64,000 nucleotides of DNA, from assembly GCF_008831285.2 (NCBI RefSeq), contig NC_045139.1:33143706-33207705 (forward strand), written 5' to 3'. The stretch comes from Nymphaea colorata. Taxonomy: Eukaryota; Streptophyta; Magnoliopsida; Nymphaeales; Nymphaeaceae. Made by a program: the position numbers and the translations under genes. This document shows positions 23,336-33,886 of the stretch, in pieces (the stretch's first letter is position 1; every line of letters starts with the position of its first letter). The notes under the pieces are model-generated. The model did no database searches, was not told where the DNA came from, and saw nothing but the letters and a program-made list of their open reading frames with translations.

Positions 23336-26300
23336 TGTCACGCCCCGACCTTTTTAACCCTCAAACTATTTTTTTTTTTTCTCAAAACATAAAGCATCGA
23401 GATGTGACTACCAAACAATTCAAATTGACGATGAGCCAAGCAATTCAAAACAATGGGGCGAACTTTCATTAATATAACCATTTTGTTTCATACAAATTCA
23501 CATCTATGTGCATGACCAAAATGCCCCAAAATCAATAACATTGATGCCTAACAAAAAGAAGACATCAATAAAACCAAAACATGACGCGCCGGCACTACAA
23601 ACGACAATCCCGAAACCACCCCAATAGGACGTGAGTGAAGCCATCCGCTCAACCTGTTGCCCCGGGTCCGCCAAAACCTGAAAAAGAAAACAACTGAAGG
23701 CTCAGCCTTCGCAGTATGGCAACAAGCCAGAAAAATGCCAAACCCTCTCAAGTAAGGCTCAAATAAAGGGACAAATATCAACCCATCTATCGTCATGTCG
23801 CGTCTGAGTGCGACACATAAAAGCCACTTGATGGCCACACTAACACAACATCAGTCACATGCGAAGCATGCTTAAACATAACACTTGCATTCATATCAAT
23901 CACATATACGTCAGTCACATGCATTCTGTCAAACACTTTGCATTTTCATTAACTTTAGTGCATTAACAGTTCCTGTAGGTGCAACACAGGCACGTGCACA
24001 CCGCGGGCGGCCTACAGCCGAGAGACAACCCCCGTGGTGGCCCATAACAGTATGGATCCATTTCACCCGCTGCAGCGGTAGAGCACTCATCCCTGGATGT
24101 GTGACGTCCAAGGTGAGATACTCAGCCTTCCCTAGGACACCCAGGTTGGGAAGGCAGGAGCCCAACGCTCCAAGCACAACACACAACAGAACCCTGGGGC
24201 CTTGCACCGCCTGCGCTCTGACAGGCGAGACCAGTGGCAATCAAGGGGGACGTCTCCCAAACACATAGCCACATCCCACTGGCCTCTCATCTCTTAGTTA
24301 TTCATTCTTATCATTACAGTTAAACATTCACAAGAAGACTGACTAACACACGAGGTTAATACACTTCCCGAGTGCACCCACACCTCCGATTACCTCTACA
24401 TGAGGTCTATACATACAGTAACAGTCATTGCTAGCCGTCATACCATACGGGTACAACTACCCTCCAAACATCCATTTGCATCATTGCCCATGGCAATGCA
24501 TATGCAACAACATACACATTTATATCAATCATCACATCAGTCATGTCAATCACCTCTTTGAAAAACATAGCCAATCCACGGAGAGTAGTCTCGATCTGCG
24601 GTTGGCTCGTAGCTGTCCTATGCAGTTATCATTCTATGATGCTTTCTAATGCACAATTGGGGTCGAGGAGACACTCGACTCGATACCCCACCTCATCTGT
24701 CCTAAACAGATATCAATTCTAGCATGCACATGCCAATGCGTAACATTTTTAAATCGAATGACTAATAATCTTTGTAACCCATTCATATCATGTAAGCAAC
24801 ATACACATACTCAATCACAAAACCGTCAATCAATTAACATCACAATCCTAGGATCCCTTGATCCTAGGAGCACCCAATCACACAATTGCCCCAGGCAGGA
24901 ATTTGCCTGGAAAGTTGCCATACCTGTGGCGCGCTCACCAAATTCTTCAAAATGCCTCAAGCTTCGAACTCAAGGTCGACGGGATGAGCCCGGTGCACCT
25001 GCAAACATAAACAAGAATAAGGTTTCTACTAGATTCCTACACCAATCAACCAGAAATGAACAGATACAAAAATAAAATCCTTGAGGCACGTGTCAGCGCC
25101 TCAAGAGGGCATCGACAGGTAGTGTCGACCAACGGGCTCTCCACAAGGCCTCCTCCTTTACGTCTTGACGTTGCCTTGAATTGTCAAGGCCTTCAACCAT
25201 CAATCAAACCGTCACTAAATCCTTCCTCAATAACGTTCTTTAAGTAAGGCATCAACCTCAAGTCACATCCCAAAACGCATATATCCCTAATTAACTTCAT
25301 GATACACCCGTTCACCGAAGTCTGCGCTACACTCCCTAAGACGGTTCCAAAACTTCCCCACAACCTCACAATCTCTACCATGTTTCCTTAAAGCTTCGAA
25401 ACTTAATCCATCATGCTAAAACGATCATTAAGTACGTGAATCATCACTTTCCAACGCAAATCCTAAGTTTCCCCCAAAAACAAAATTACTAACATGCGTC
25501 CCAAAATCATCAATTCTAAGCTCTAGCATGCTCGAACCATAATTATACATGCTCTAAAAGATAAATACTCATCATTTTGAGCTTGATTAGGTATTGCTCA
25601 CCCCAAACAAGCGTCCAAACTGCTACAACCCTTCTAGCAACCACTTAACACGTCCGATCAAGTGCCAATGCTCGAGATTGCTTGCTGTCGCTGCTCACTA
25701 CACACCCTACTAGCAGGTAAGAGGGGAAAAACGTCCCCTAAACTGCAAACCAACCCCAAACGCCCAAAAAGTTTAACACAAACTCTGTTGCTAGGAAAGA
25801 CCCACGGTAGTAGTTGGGGAAAAAAAACTGAAATAAACAAAGAAAAGGGGCGCTGACAGAGAGGAGAGACAGAGAGAGGAAGGGTTCGGTCAAGGGGGAA
25901 AACAGCCGTGGGGTGAGAAGAGAGAGAAAGAGCAGGCGGGGGAGTGCAGGTGAGTGAGAAGAGGGTCGAGCGGTAGAGAACCAGCGGAAAGAGGGGAAAG
26001 AAAATGGCGAGAGAGAAGAAGAGGGGACGTGCGGCAGAGAGCAAAACAGAAAAAAGGGCATGAGTGGCAGAGCAAGAAAAATCGCACGAGAGAGAGAGGG
26101 TTTACCCAGCAGCCGCCGCCGCCGTCGCCGCTGCCACCTCCGTCGCCGTCGCCGTTCCAGCCACCACCACCCGACCGTCACTCTCCTCCCTCTGCGCTGC
26201 CACAGGAGACCACCGGAGACAACGAAGAAGGAAGGGAAAAGCGAGGGAGAAGGGCCTCGCGTCGGGCCCTTACGCGAGTGGGGGTCGGTTCCGGGTCTGG

Positions 26301-26341
26301 ACCCTAGCTCGACCCGACCCGTCGAACCAACGAGCATTACA
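23336..26341 (-). repeat. 5' LTR of the retrotransposon
   Basis: The upstream LTR on the element strand, about 3,006 bp; its promoter should drive transcription leftward. The right edge (GAGCATTACA, then GATAT) is next to the MHF1 fragment. A plus-strand frame at 26060-26455 runs from the LTR in frame through MHF1 exon 2; it is probably fortuitous. Confidence 0.95.
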
Positions 26342-26366
26342 GATATTGAAACCCAGATATCGGCAG

Positions 26367-28266
26367 CTGGGAAGTATGCAATGGAAGTGTCCCAGCCGGT
26401 CGTTTCATGCATCGCCGATCTCGCTTTCAAATTCACAGGTACGAGGGAAAACTGAAGTGGAATTTCATTTTTGCTATGGTTTGGTGAATGGCGAGATTCT
26501 GTTTCTTGACTACTCTTGCACTATGAAAAATTGGTTTCCTTTTGTTGTTCTCTGTTTGGATATTGCGGGGTTGGAGTTATCTAGGATTGTCGAACCTTTC
26601 CTCTTCTGAGTAAGCGACAAGCAGGTCACTTGAGTCTTTTATGTTTCTGCATCTAGGCTTGGAATCGGAATTGTCTATCTGATCTTCACGTCCTTTCTTT
26701 GGAGGATTCACGTGGAAAATTTGACTTGTTTCAATGAATTAAGCTGTTTTTCTTGAATGATTGTTACAGCACACTGCTAGTTTGCAACTAATGAAGTGTT
26801 ATGAGAGACGACACCCCCTCGATCTGTTTAACAAGCGGAAAAAACTAACAGGCCTGTCAATGCTATGAATCCAAACATGAAATGGATCCGGATCTAAAGA
26901 GCATACATCAATCGGATACGATGCAACCACACGCAATCATGGCCTCATGGGAGAGAGCAAAAATCATGGGATCACACATCAGCAGGGAGCACAGCAAGAT
27001 AGACAAGCCAAGAGCGTAAGATCTGGGATTGAAAAAGATAAATATGACAATCTTGTGAAAATGGAAAGAGGAGATAATGATAATTCAAATGAGACCACTA
27101 CAATCAAGGAAATGAATACGAGAATGGAAACCTCCCAATGATTGATTAAGTTGGAGGCATTGTGGATGTAGCAGAATACTCAGTACTACGTTAAAAGACT
27201 TTCTTCTTGCTTTTTGAATTTTCTGTCATGATATCAGAGACAGTGCTCATGTTTGGTGGAGTAACCATTCCTTAAGAAGCAAATGTTGCCCCTTTTGGGT
27301 TCTCATTTGCTCTTTCCATTCTAAGGACACCAAGAACAGGACAACCTGCTCCTGGTAAGGGTAATCCTATCTACAACGTATTTTAGAAGGGACTTCATGG
27401 TTAGCCCGTCAGCACATCAAGTAGCCTGAACCTGGCATACCAATCCTAGTTTATAGCCGGGTGCTTGTTGGTCAGGGTGTGAATTTGCTGCCCAGCACAT
27501 ATGAGCTGGGTCTTCAGTCTTGGGCTACCTGTTCAGCCCGTTGTCTAGCTCTATTGTACATTTGATGTTCACGGAAATATAAGTACCGGTTCATTTTTTT
27601 ACCTAATATATTTCTTTATGTAATATTTTTTGTCAGTTTTTTCCAAGATCGCATCTTTAGATTTAAAAATATCTTTGTACAAAATTTAGGAACTCTATAA
27701 TACTTTATATTATGTTATGTGTACATTACCTATATTATTTTGTACAGTGTGGGCTATGAAATGGACTTTTACAACATTGGTTTGATACTTTGATGTAATA
27801 GACTGAATATATCATGGGATAAAGAACAAACAGATTCATGAATTTGTATATATACTCCATTGTGTATGAGAAAGCAATGAATTTTGGTAAGGGATTATAA
27901 AAATAAGGACCATGGGAATCATGCTTCTATTTCCCCTCTTTCTCTCTTCTGGTTAATATTGCACTATCAATTAAAATTTGGATTGGACAGAATGCTCATT
28001 GAACGGTGTGCCTAGTTCACTTCAAATTGCAAGTTCTCTAGCTGGCTCGTTCTCCAAGCGAAAGTTCAAATTCCAAAACCATTTCACATCTTGGTCTAAG
28101 CAGAAAGAAGTTATGTTATTTTTGCGACTCATCTATACAAAGGCTGTTCAGTTGGGAATGACACCATTATATGTTTTTGGGTTTAAGGAATTTTTGACGA
28201 ATCAATTGTGTGTGAGTGCAAGCATGTATGTGTTTTGCATTTTTCAGGTGTGTGTAACTTGATTCC
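26367..28266 (+). pseudogene. MHF1: MHF1 fragment, copy A (exon 2 and intron 2 only)
   Basis: Exon 2 (26367-26438, GKYAMEVSQPVVSCIADLAF) and intron 2 match the intact gene at 54443 onward, ending at 28266, shortly before the exon 3 acceptor. Exons 1, 3 and 4 are missing, so no histone-fold protein can be made. At eight sites noticed across intron 2 it agrees with copy B and differs from the intact gene. The frames at 26947-27141 and 27978-28262 are intronic. Confidence 0.93.
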
Positions 28267-29696
28267 GCACTTGATGTCAACTTGAAGTAGGGCCTCTTAT
28301 CTTTATGAGGACACGTGACTCTTCTCTTTAAGAGGATAAGTGTGATGACAAGTTATGTAATGCTTATATTCAAAATATTTTATTTTTGAAAGCATTGAAG
28401 TATTTATAATAATTTACTGTATTTAGTATGGAGAGATAAGGGGTTGGGTGGAAACTTCACTCTTTTTTTGGGTGGTGGGAAACCCGCTCAACCATATCAC
28501 ATACTAATGACAAAGTTAAGCATCGAATTATTGCGATTTGAATGACATAGAAGAGCCCTTGCACATAAAAAAAAAAGGGACAACCAAACATATTTCTCGA
28601 ATATTCAATACAATGGAAGACCAAATAAGTGAATATGATGCCTAACTAACAAGAGATATCTAAAATATATGACTAATTCGCTTATTCCACGTCTTAAATG
28701 GAATTTAATAATGCAAACCGTTGTCATTTTTTAGGAGGGAATCATCCCTTAGTCGCACGCATGTGCATAACGGAAAATTGGTAAAAACCATACCAAGGAC
28801 AAAAAATAGACTCATCAAAATTAATCAATAAAATATTTGTTCTACAACCTAACCTTTATAAATATGATACTAATAGTGATTTGGTGAGAAACATATATTA
28901 AGTTAATAATTTCTTCACTTTGATCACGTATCCTTAGTAACAACAAATTGGATGGCTTTTACGGCATCAAGATTCTGATAGTAGAAATGATAAAATTTTG
29001 CAATAAAAATGATTTGAATTAAAACATAATTTAGTGTTTATAAATACATCGAGAGGTACCCATTTTGTTTAAGACACATTTAAGAGGTATGGTTTTTATC
29101 CTTTACTCTAGTGCATGGTATTTACCAATCTCTCTCTTTTTCTTTAGATGCAAATGGTTCGATTCGGTCTGCATTTAACTTTTATTAATTTGTTCTCAAT
29201 CAAATCATATGCAATCAGACTTGAATTTAGATTTTTATGTTTTCAAAACTCTACGTGGTTCCGACTAGCTTAAGACCCGTCATCTATTTGTAACCAGGTC
29301 GGGCCCTTATCAAATCTAACCAAATCAAATAGACAAATACAAATGTCAAATCTTATTCTACTTGTTTAAAAATTTGAGCACGTTCCAAATCCAAATACGA
29401 TTACATATAATCTAATTGAGTCGAATCCAGTAAAAGCTGGATCCAACCCAAACCAGAACATGAGAGAGAAAGTCAACATTTGAAAAGAAAGAACAAACTA
29501 AGTGCTAGAAATGGCAAAAGCATAATAAAACCAACCAAGAATGCCGAGCGCGAGACAAAGAAACCGCGGAGAACAAGTTCTTCCGTATTGAATGACAAAG
29601 ATTTCTCTTATTTGATATTTACTTAGAACCTTTCTACCCAGGGAACAGAACGTTCCCCCTCTCCCCTTGCGTTCATGAGCTGCTTTCATCGTCCGT
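28267..29696. other. 1.43-kb segment of unknown origin in the left arm
   Basis: It joins the MHF1 fragment to the UTP7 leader copy and is present inverted at 34005-35435, but it does not occur between or beside MHF1 and UTP7 at the source locus. It is AT-rich with no coding frame of note. Neither clear terminal repeats nor a target duplication was found, so its nature is open. Confidence 0.75.
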
Positions 29697-32600
29697 GGCG
29701 CTAGGTTTTTCCTTTGTTTTTTCCTCTCTCCCTCGCGTCTCCCCTCTCTCTCTCTCTCTCTCTCAGGCGTCGTACGGCAAACTCCAAGTTCTCTCTCCCT
29801 CTCAAGCACGCAGGTTGCACTCTCCCGCCCTCTTTTAACTCGCCTGCTGCAGTCTTCTGTAGTTCGCCATCCCCCTCGCAGGTAACCCTAACCTCTCTCT
29901 CTCTGTCTCTCACTTTCTCTCTCCCCTTGTCTGTTGCGGCAGAAGAAGGGCGTAACGTATTATCGTAGCGATCAGACATGGTTCTCCTCGATGCAACGTC
30001 TCAACTTTAGGCTATTCTGGCGCTAGGTTTTTCCTTTTTTTTTTCCTCTCTCCCTCGCGTCTCCCCTCTCTCTCAGGCGTCGTACGGCAAACTCCAAGTT
30101 CTCTCTCCCTCTCGAGCACGCAGGTTTCCTCTCTCCCTCGCGTCTTCCCTCTCTCTCAGGCGTCATACGACAAACTCCAAGTTTTCTCTCTCTCTCGAGC
30201 ACGTAGGTTGCACTCTCCCGCCCTCTTTTAACTTGCCTGCAGCAGTCTTCTGCAGTTCGCCATCCCCCTCGCAGGTAACCCTAACCTCTCTCTCTCTGTC
30301 TCTCACTCTCACTCTCTCTCTCCCCTTGTCTGCCAAGGGCGTAACGTATTATCGTAGTGATCAGACATGGTTCGCCTCGATGCAACGTCTCAACTTTAGG
30401 CTATTCATTTGCTTCAGTGAGGCTGGACGACGGATATGGACCTAAAAAGGATAAGTGGTCTCACAAACATATACTTTTTCTGTTGAATCGTTTTAGACAG
30501 TGATATCGTGATATTGACTCTTGCTCTGAGCAAATAATGGTTATCACAGTACTAGTGTTCCAAGTTTTCTCTCCCTCTCGAGCACGTAGGTTGCACTCTC
30601 CCGCCCTCTTTTAACTCGCCTGCAGCAGTCTTCTGCAGTTCGCCATCCCCCTCGCAGGTAACCCTAACCTCTCTCTCTCTGTCTCTCACTATCACTCTCT
30701 CTCTCCCCTTGTCTGCCAAGGGCGTAACGTATTATCGTAGTGATCAGACATGGTTCGCCTCGATGCAACGTCTCAACTTTAGGCTATTCATTTGCTTCAG
30801 TGAGGCTGGACGACGGATATGGACCTAAAAAGGATAAGTGGTCTCACAAACATATACTTTTTCTGTTGAATCGTTTTAGACAGTGATATCGTGATATTGA
30901 CTCTTGCTCTGAGCAAATAATGGTTATCACAGTACTAGTGTTCCAAGTTTTCTCTCCCTCTCGAGCACGTAGGTTGCACTCTCCCGCCCTCTTTTAACTC
31001 GCCTGCAGCAGTCTTCTGCAGTTCGCCATCCCCCTCGCAGGTAACCCTAACCTCTCTCTCTCTGTCTCTCACTATCACTCTCTCTCTCCCCTTGTCTGCC
31101 AAGGGCGTAACGTATTATCGTAGTGATCAGACATGGTTCGCCTCGATGCAACGTCTCAACTTTAGGCTATTCATTTGCTTCAGTGAGGCTGGACGACGGA
31201 TATGGACCTAAAAAGGATAAGTGGTCTCACAAACATATACTTTTTCTGTTGAATCGTTTTAGACAGTGATATCGTGATATTGACTCTTGCTCTGAGCAAA
31301 TAATGGTTATCACAGTACTAGTGTTCCAAGTTTTCTCTCCCTCTCGAGCACGTAGGTTGCACTCTCCCGCCCTCTTTTAACTCGCCTGCAGCAGTCTTCT
31401 GCAGTTCGCCATCCCCCTCGCAGGTAACCCTAACCTCTCTCTCTCTGTCTCTCACTATCACTCTCTCTCTCCCCTTGTCTGCCAAGGGCGTAACGTATTA
31501 TCGTAGTGATCAGACATGGTTCGCCTCGATGCAACGTCTCAACTTTAGGCTATTCATTTGCTTCAGTGAGGCTGGACGACGGATATGGACCTAAAAAGGA
31601 TAAGTGGTCTCACAAACATATACTTTTTCTGTTGAATCGTTTTAGACAGTGATATCGTGATATTGACTCTTGCTCTGAGCAAATAATGGTTATCACAGTA
31701 CTAGTGTTCCAAGTTTTCTCTCCCTCTCGAGCACGTAGGTTGCACTCTCCCGCCCTCTTTTAACTCGCCTGCAGCAGTCTTCTGCAGTTCGCCATCCCCC
31801 TCGCAGGTAACCCTAACCTCTCTCTCTCTGTCTCTCACTATCACTCTCTCTCTCCCCTTGTCTGCCAAGGGCGTAACGTATTATCGTAGTGATCAGACAT
31901 GGTTCGCCTCGATGCAACGTCTCAACTTTAGGCTATTCATTTGCTTCAGTGAGGCTGGACGACGGATATGGACCTAAAAAGGATAAGTGGTCTCACAAAC
32001 ATATACTTTTTCTGTTGAATCGTTTTAGACAGTGATATCGTGATATTGACTCTTGCTCTGAGCAAATAATGGTTATCACAGTACTAGTGTTCCAAGTTTT
32101 CTCTCCCTCTCGAGCACGTAGGTTGCACTCTCCCGCCCTCTTTTAACTCGCCTGCAGCAGTCTTCTGCAGTTCGCCATCCCCCTCGCAGGTAACCCTAAC
32201 CTCTCTCTCTCTGTCTCTCACTATCACTCTCTCTCTCCCCTTGTCTGCCAAGGGCGTAACGTATTATCGTAGTGATCAGACATGGTTCGCCTCGATGCAA
32301 CGTCTCAACTTTAGGCTATTCATTTGCTTCAGTGAGGCTGGACGACGGATATGGACCTAAAAAGGATAAGTGGTCTCACAAACATATACTTTTTCTGTTG
32401 AATCGTTTTAGACAGTGATATCGTGATATTGACTCTTGCTCTGAGCAAATAATGGTTATCACAGTACTAGTGTTCCAAGTTTTCTCTCCCTCTCGAGCAC
32501 GTAGGTTGCACTCTCCCGCCCTCTTTTAACTCGCCTGCAGCAGTCTTCTGCAGTTCGCCATCCCCCTCGCAGGTAACCCTAACCTCTCTCTCTCTGTCTC

Positions 32601-33193
32601 TCACTATCACTCTCTCTCTCCCTTGTCTGCCAAGGGCGTAACGTATTATCGTAGTGATCAGACATGGTTCGCCTCGATGCAACGTCTCAACTTTAGGCTA
32701 TTCATTTGCTTCAGTGAGGCTGGACGACGGATATGGACCTAAAAAGGATAAGTGGTCTCACAAACATATACTTTTTCTGTTGAATCGTTTTAGACAGTGA
32801 TATCGTGATATTGACTCTTGCTCTGAGCAAATCATGGTTATCACAGTACTAGTGTTAGAAAAAACAGCTGGTCTTCGTAGTTTTGATTAATGTTGGTCGT
32901 ATTGGTTAGTTTGTTGGAAAAATCGGAAAGACTCCTGAAACGTAGTAAATTATCACTCGAGCAGCAATTTCAGGTAACTACAGTATTCTACAAAAGACTA
33001 TAGGTCACGAGGCTGTCTTCCAGACAACAAATCCAAGTTATCATGGTTTCTGGTACAAGAGCAGGTTTTTAAATATGATAGAGAATTGCTAGGAGCTTAA
33101 TATCGGTTTTGGAGATTTTAGTTGGTTCTTGTGTGTGTGTGTGTGTGTTTTTGTTTTGGTTTACATCAGGAAAAAAACAAATGTCCACATAAT
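29697..33193 (+). repeat. copy of the UTP7 5' leader region, expanded
   Basis: This is homologous to the reverse complement of 51423-52410, the region upstream of the UTP7 start codon, and so reads rightward in UTP7 sense. Compared with the source, one 383-bp segment is repeated seven times, and about 145 bp (near 32918-33061) is present that the source lacks. Each leader copy has a GC-rich pyrimidine exon-like part and CGCAG/GTAACC, a good splice-donor context. The UTP7 coding exons are not included. Confidence 0.85.
30176..32855 (+). repeat. tandem array, seven units of 383 bp
   Basis: Unit starts (TCCAAGTTTTCTCTC) fall at 30176, 30559, 30942, 31325, 31708, 32091 and 32474, exactly 383 bp apart; the last unit is 382 bp (one C fewer). 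Units 2-6 look identical. Unit 1 has a few changes, and unit 7 keeps AAATCATGG as in the single source unit at 51607-51989, while the others have AAATAATGG. Each unit holds a UTP7 leader segment with a possible splice donor (CGCAG/GTAACC). Confidence 0.96.
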
Positions 33194-33886
33194 TTGGAAA
33201 TATATTTCTGGAAATATAGGAAATATAAAAATGAAATGGGAAAAATCTTTTCGGTTCCAATTTTGGTATGTGTTTGATTTGTTGGAAATATATTTCCAAT
33301 TCTATATTTCTGAGTTTGATGGTATAGAAATATATTTCTAGATTTGAGCACATATTAAGAACAATGAGCAAATCTACTAGAAAAGACCTGAACCTATTTG
33401 AAATTCTACGAAAGGATAGTGTAGGATTGTGAGAACTCATAAACTTAAACCTTCTGAAATCCTAACTGTGCTCATTTTATGCAACTGCATTTGAGGAGGA
33501 AATCAAAATTACACATCTTCGTCCATTTTATGCAATTGCATTTGAAAGCAATTGAATACTGATCACACGTTGGCCATTATATAACAGCCCTTCCCATCAA
33601 TGTATTTTATTTTGATTCTGGTACCAAAAGAAAGGAAGAAACCAAAATAATTATAATAATGATAATAACGCCACAATCAATATAAGAAATTCATTGTGAA
33701 TTGGCTAGAAGCAAATTCATACATTTTTTAATGTTTTAGTCCAACTGCAACAAGGCAGCTAATTTTGCTGGACTGTCTTTGGAGAAATTTTCAGAATTTG
33801 AATTTTTTCTCTTCTGCTACAGTACTTTTCTCTTCTGCTACAGTACTATCATATAATAGTTTCTACGTTCAACAGGAAGACAACTT
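33194..33886. other. AT-rich remainder of the inverted-repeat spacer
   Basis: Non-coding. Positions 33194-33345 hold several foldback copies of GGAAATATATTTC. Positions 33820-33877 hold a duplicated CTCTTCTGCTACAGTACT motif and the 30-bp stretch shared with 14539-14568, suggesting MITE remnants next to the inner edge of the right arm. Confidence 0.5.

Larger units (their letters stand above)
15442..26341 (-). mobile_element. full-length Ty3/Gypsy chromovirus LTR retrotransposon (Tekay/Del-like)
   Basis: The element is 10.9 kb and reads on the minus strand. Two LTRs of about 3.01 kb (15442-18454 and 23336-26341) start TGTAATGCTC and end GGGCGTGACA on the element strand. The flanks are GATAT (15437-15441) and GATAT (26342-26346), a perfect 5-bp target duplication. 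The primer-binding site is at 23320-23331 and the polypurine tract at 18455-18466. The order gag, protease, RT, RNase H, integrase, C-terminal chromodomain-like tail is that of a Ty3/Gypsy chromovirus; the very long LTRs and the tail fit Tekay/Del. About 16 substitutions plus a 6-bp indel were counted between the LTRs (about 0.5%), so it is a recent insertion. It sits 12 bp outside the left arm of the large inverted repeat. Confidence 0.97.
26359..29825 (+). repeat. left arm of the large inverted repeat
   Basis: These 3,467 bp match the reverse complement of 33887-37343, with only a few differences noticed (for example one each near 29612 and 29690). In order: MHF1 exon 2 and most of intron 2 (26359-28266), a 1.43-kb segment absent from the source locus (28267-29696), and the start of the UTP7 leader (29697-29825). 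The outer edge is 6 bp before the intron 1 acceptor AG of MHF1. Confidence 0.93.

Noticed and set aside
26947-27141. 64-codon frame repeated at 36561-36755 and 55023-55217
   Set aside because: It lies in MHF1 intron 2 and recurs only because the intron was copied; no splice sites join it to MHF1 exons.
27978-28262. 94-codon frame repeated at 35440-35724 and 56054-56338
   Set aside because: Also within MHF1 intron 2; it ends just before the exon 3 acceptor in the intact gene and has no known motif.
29498-30445. Frames of 84-103 codons rich in Arg/Glu or Ser/Leu near the array
   Set aside because: They are (CT)n/(GA)n-rich UTP7 leader sequence read in arbitrary frames and recur at each leader copy.
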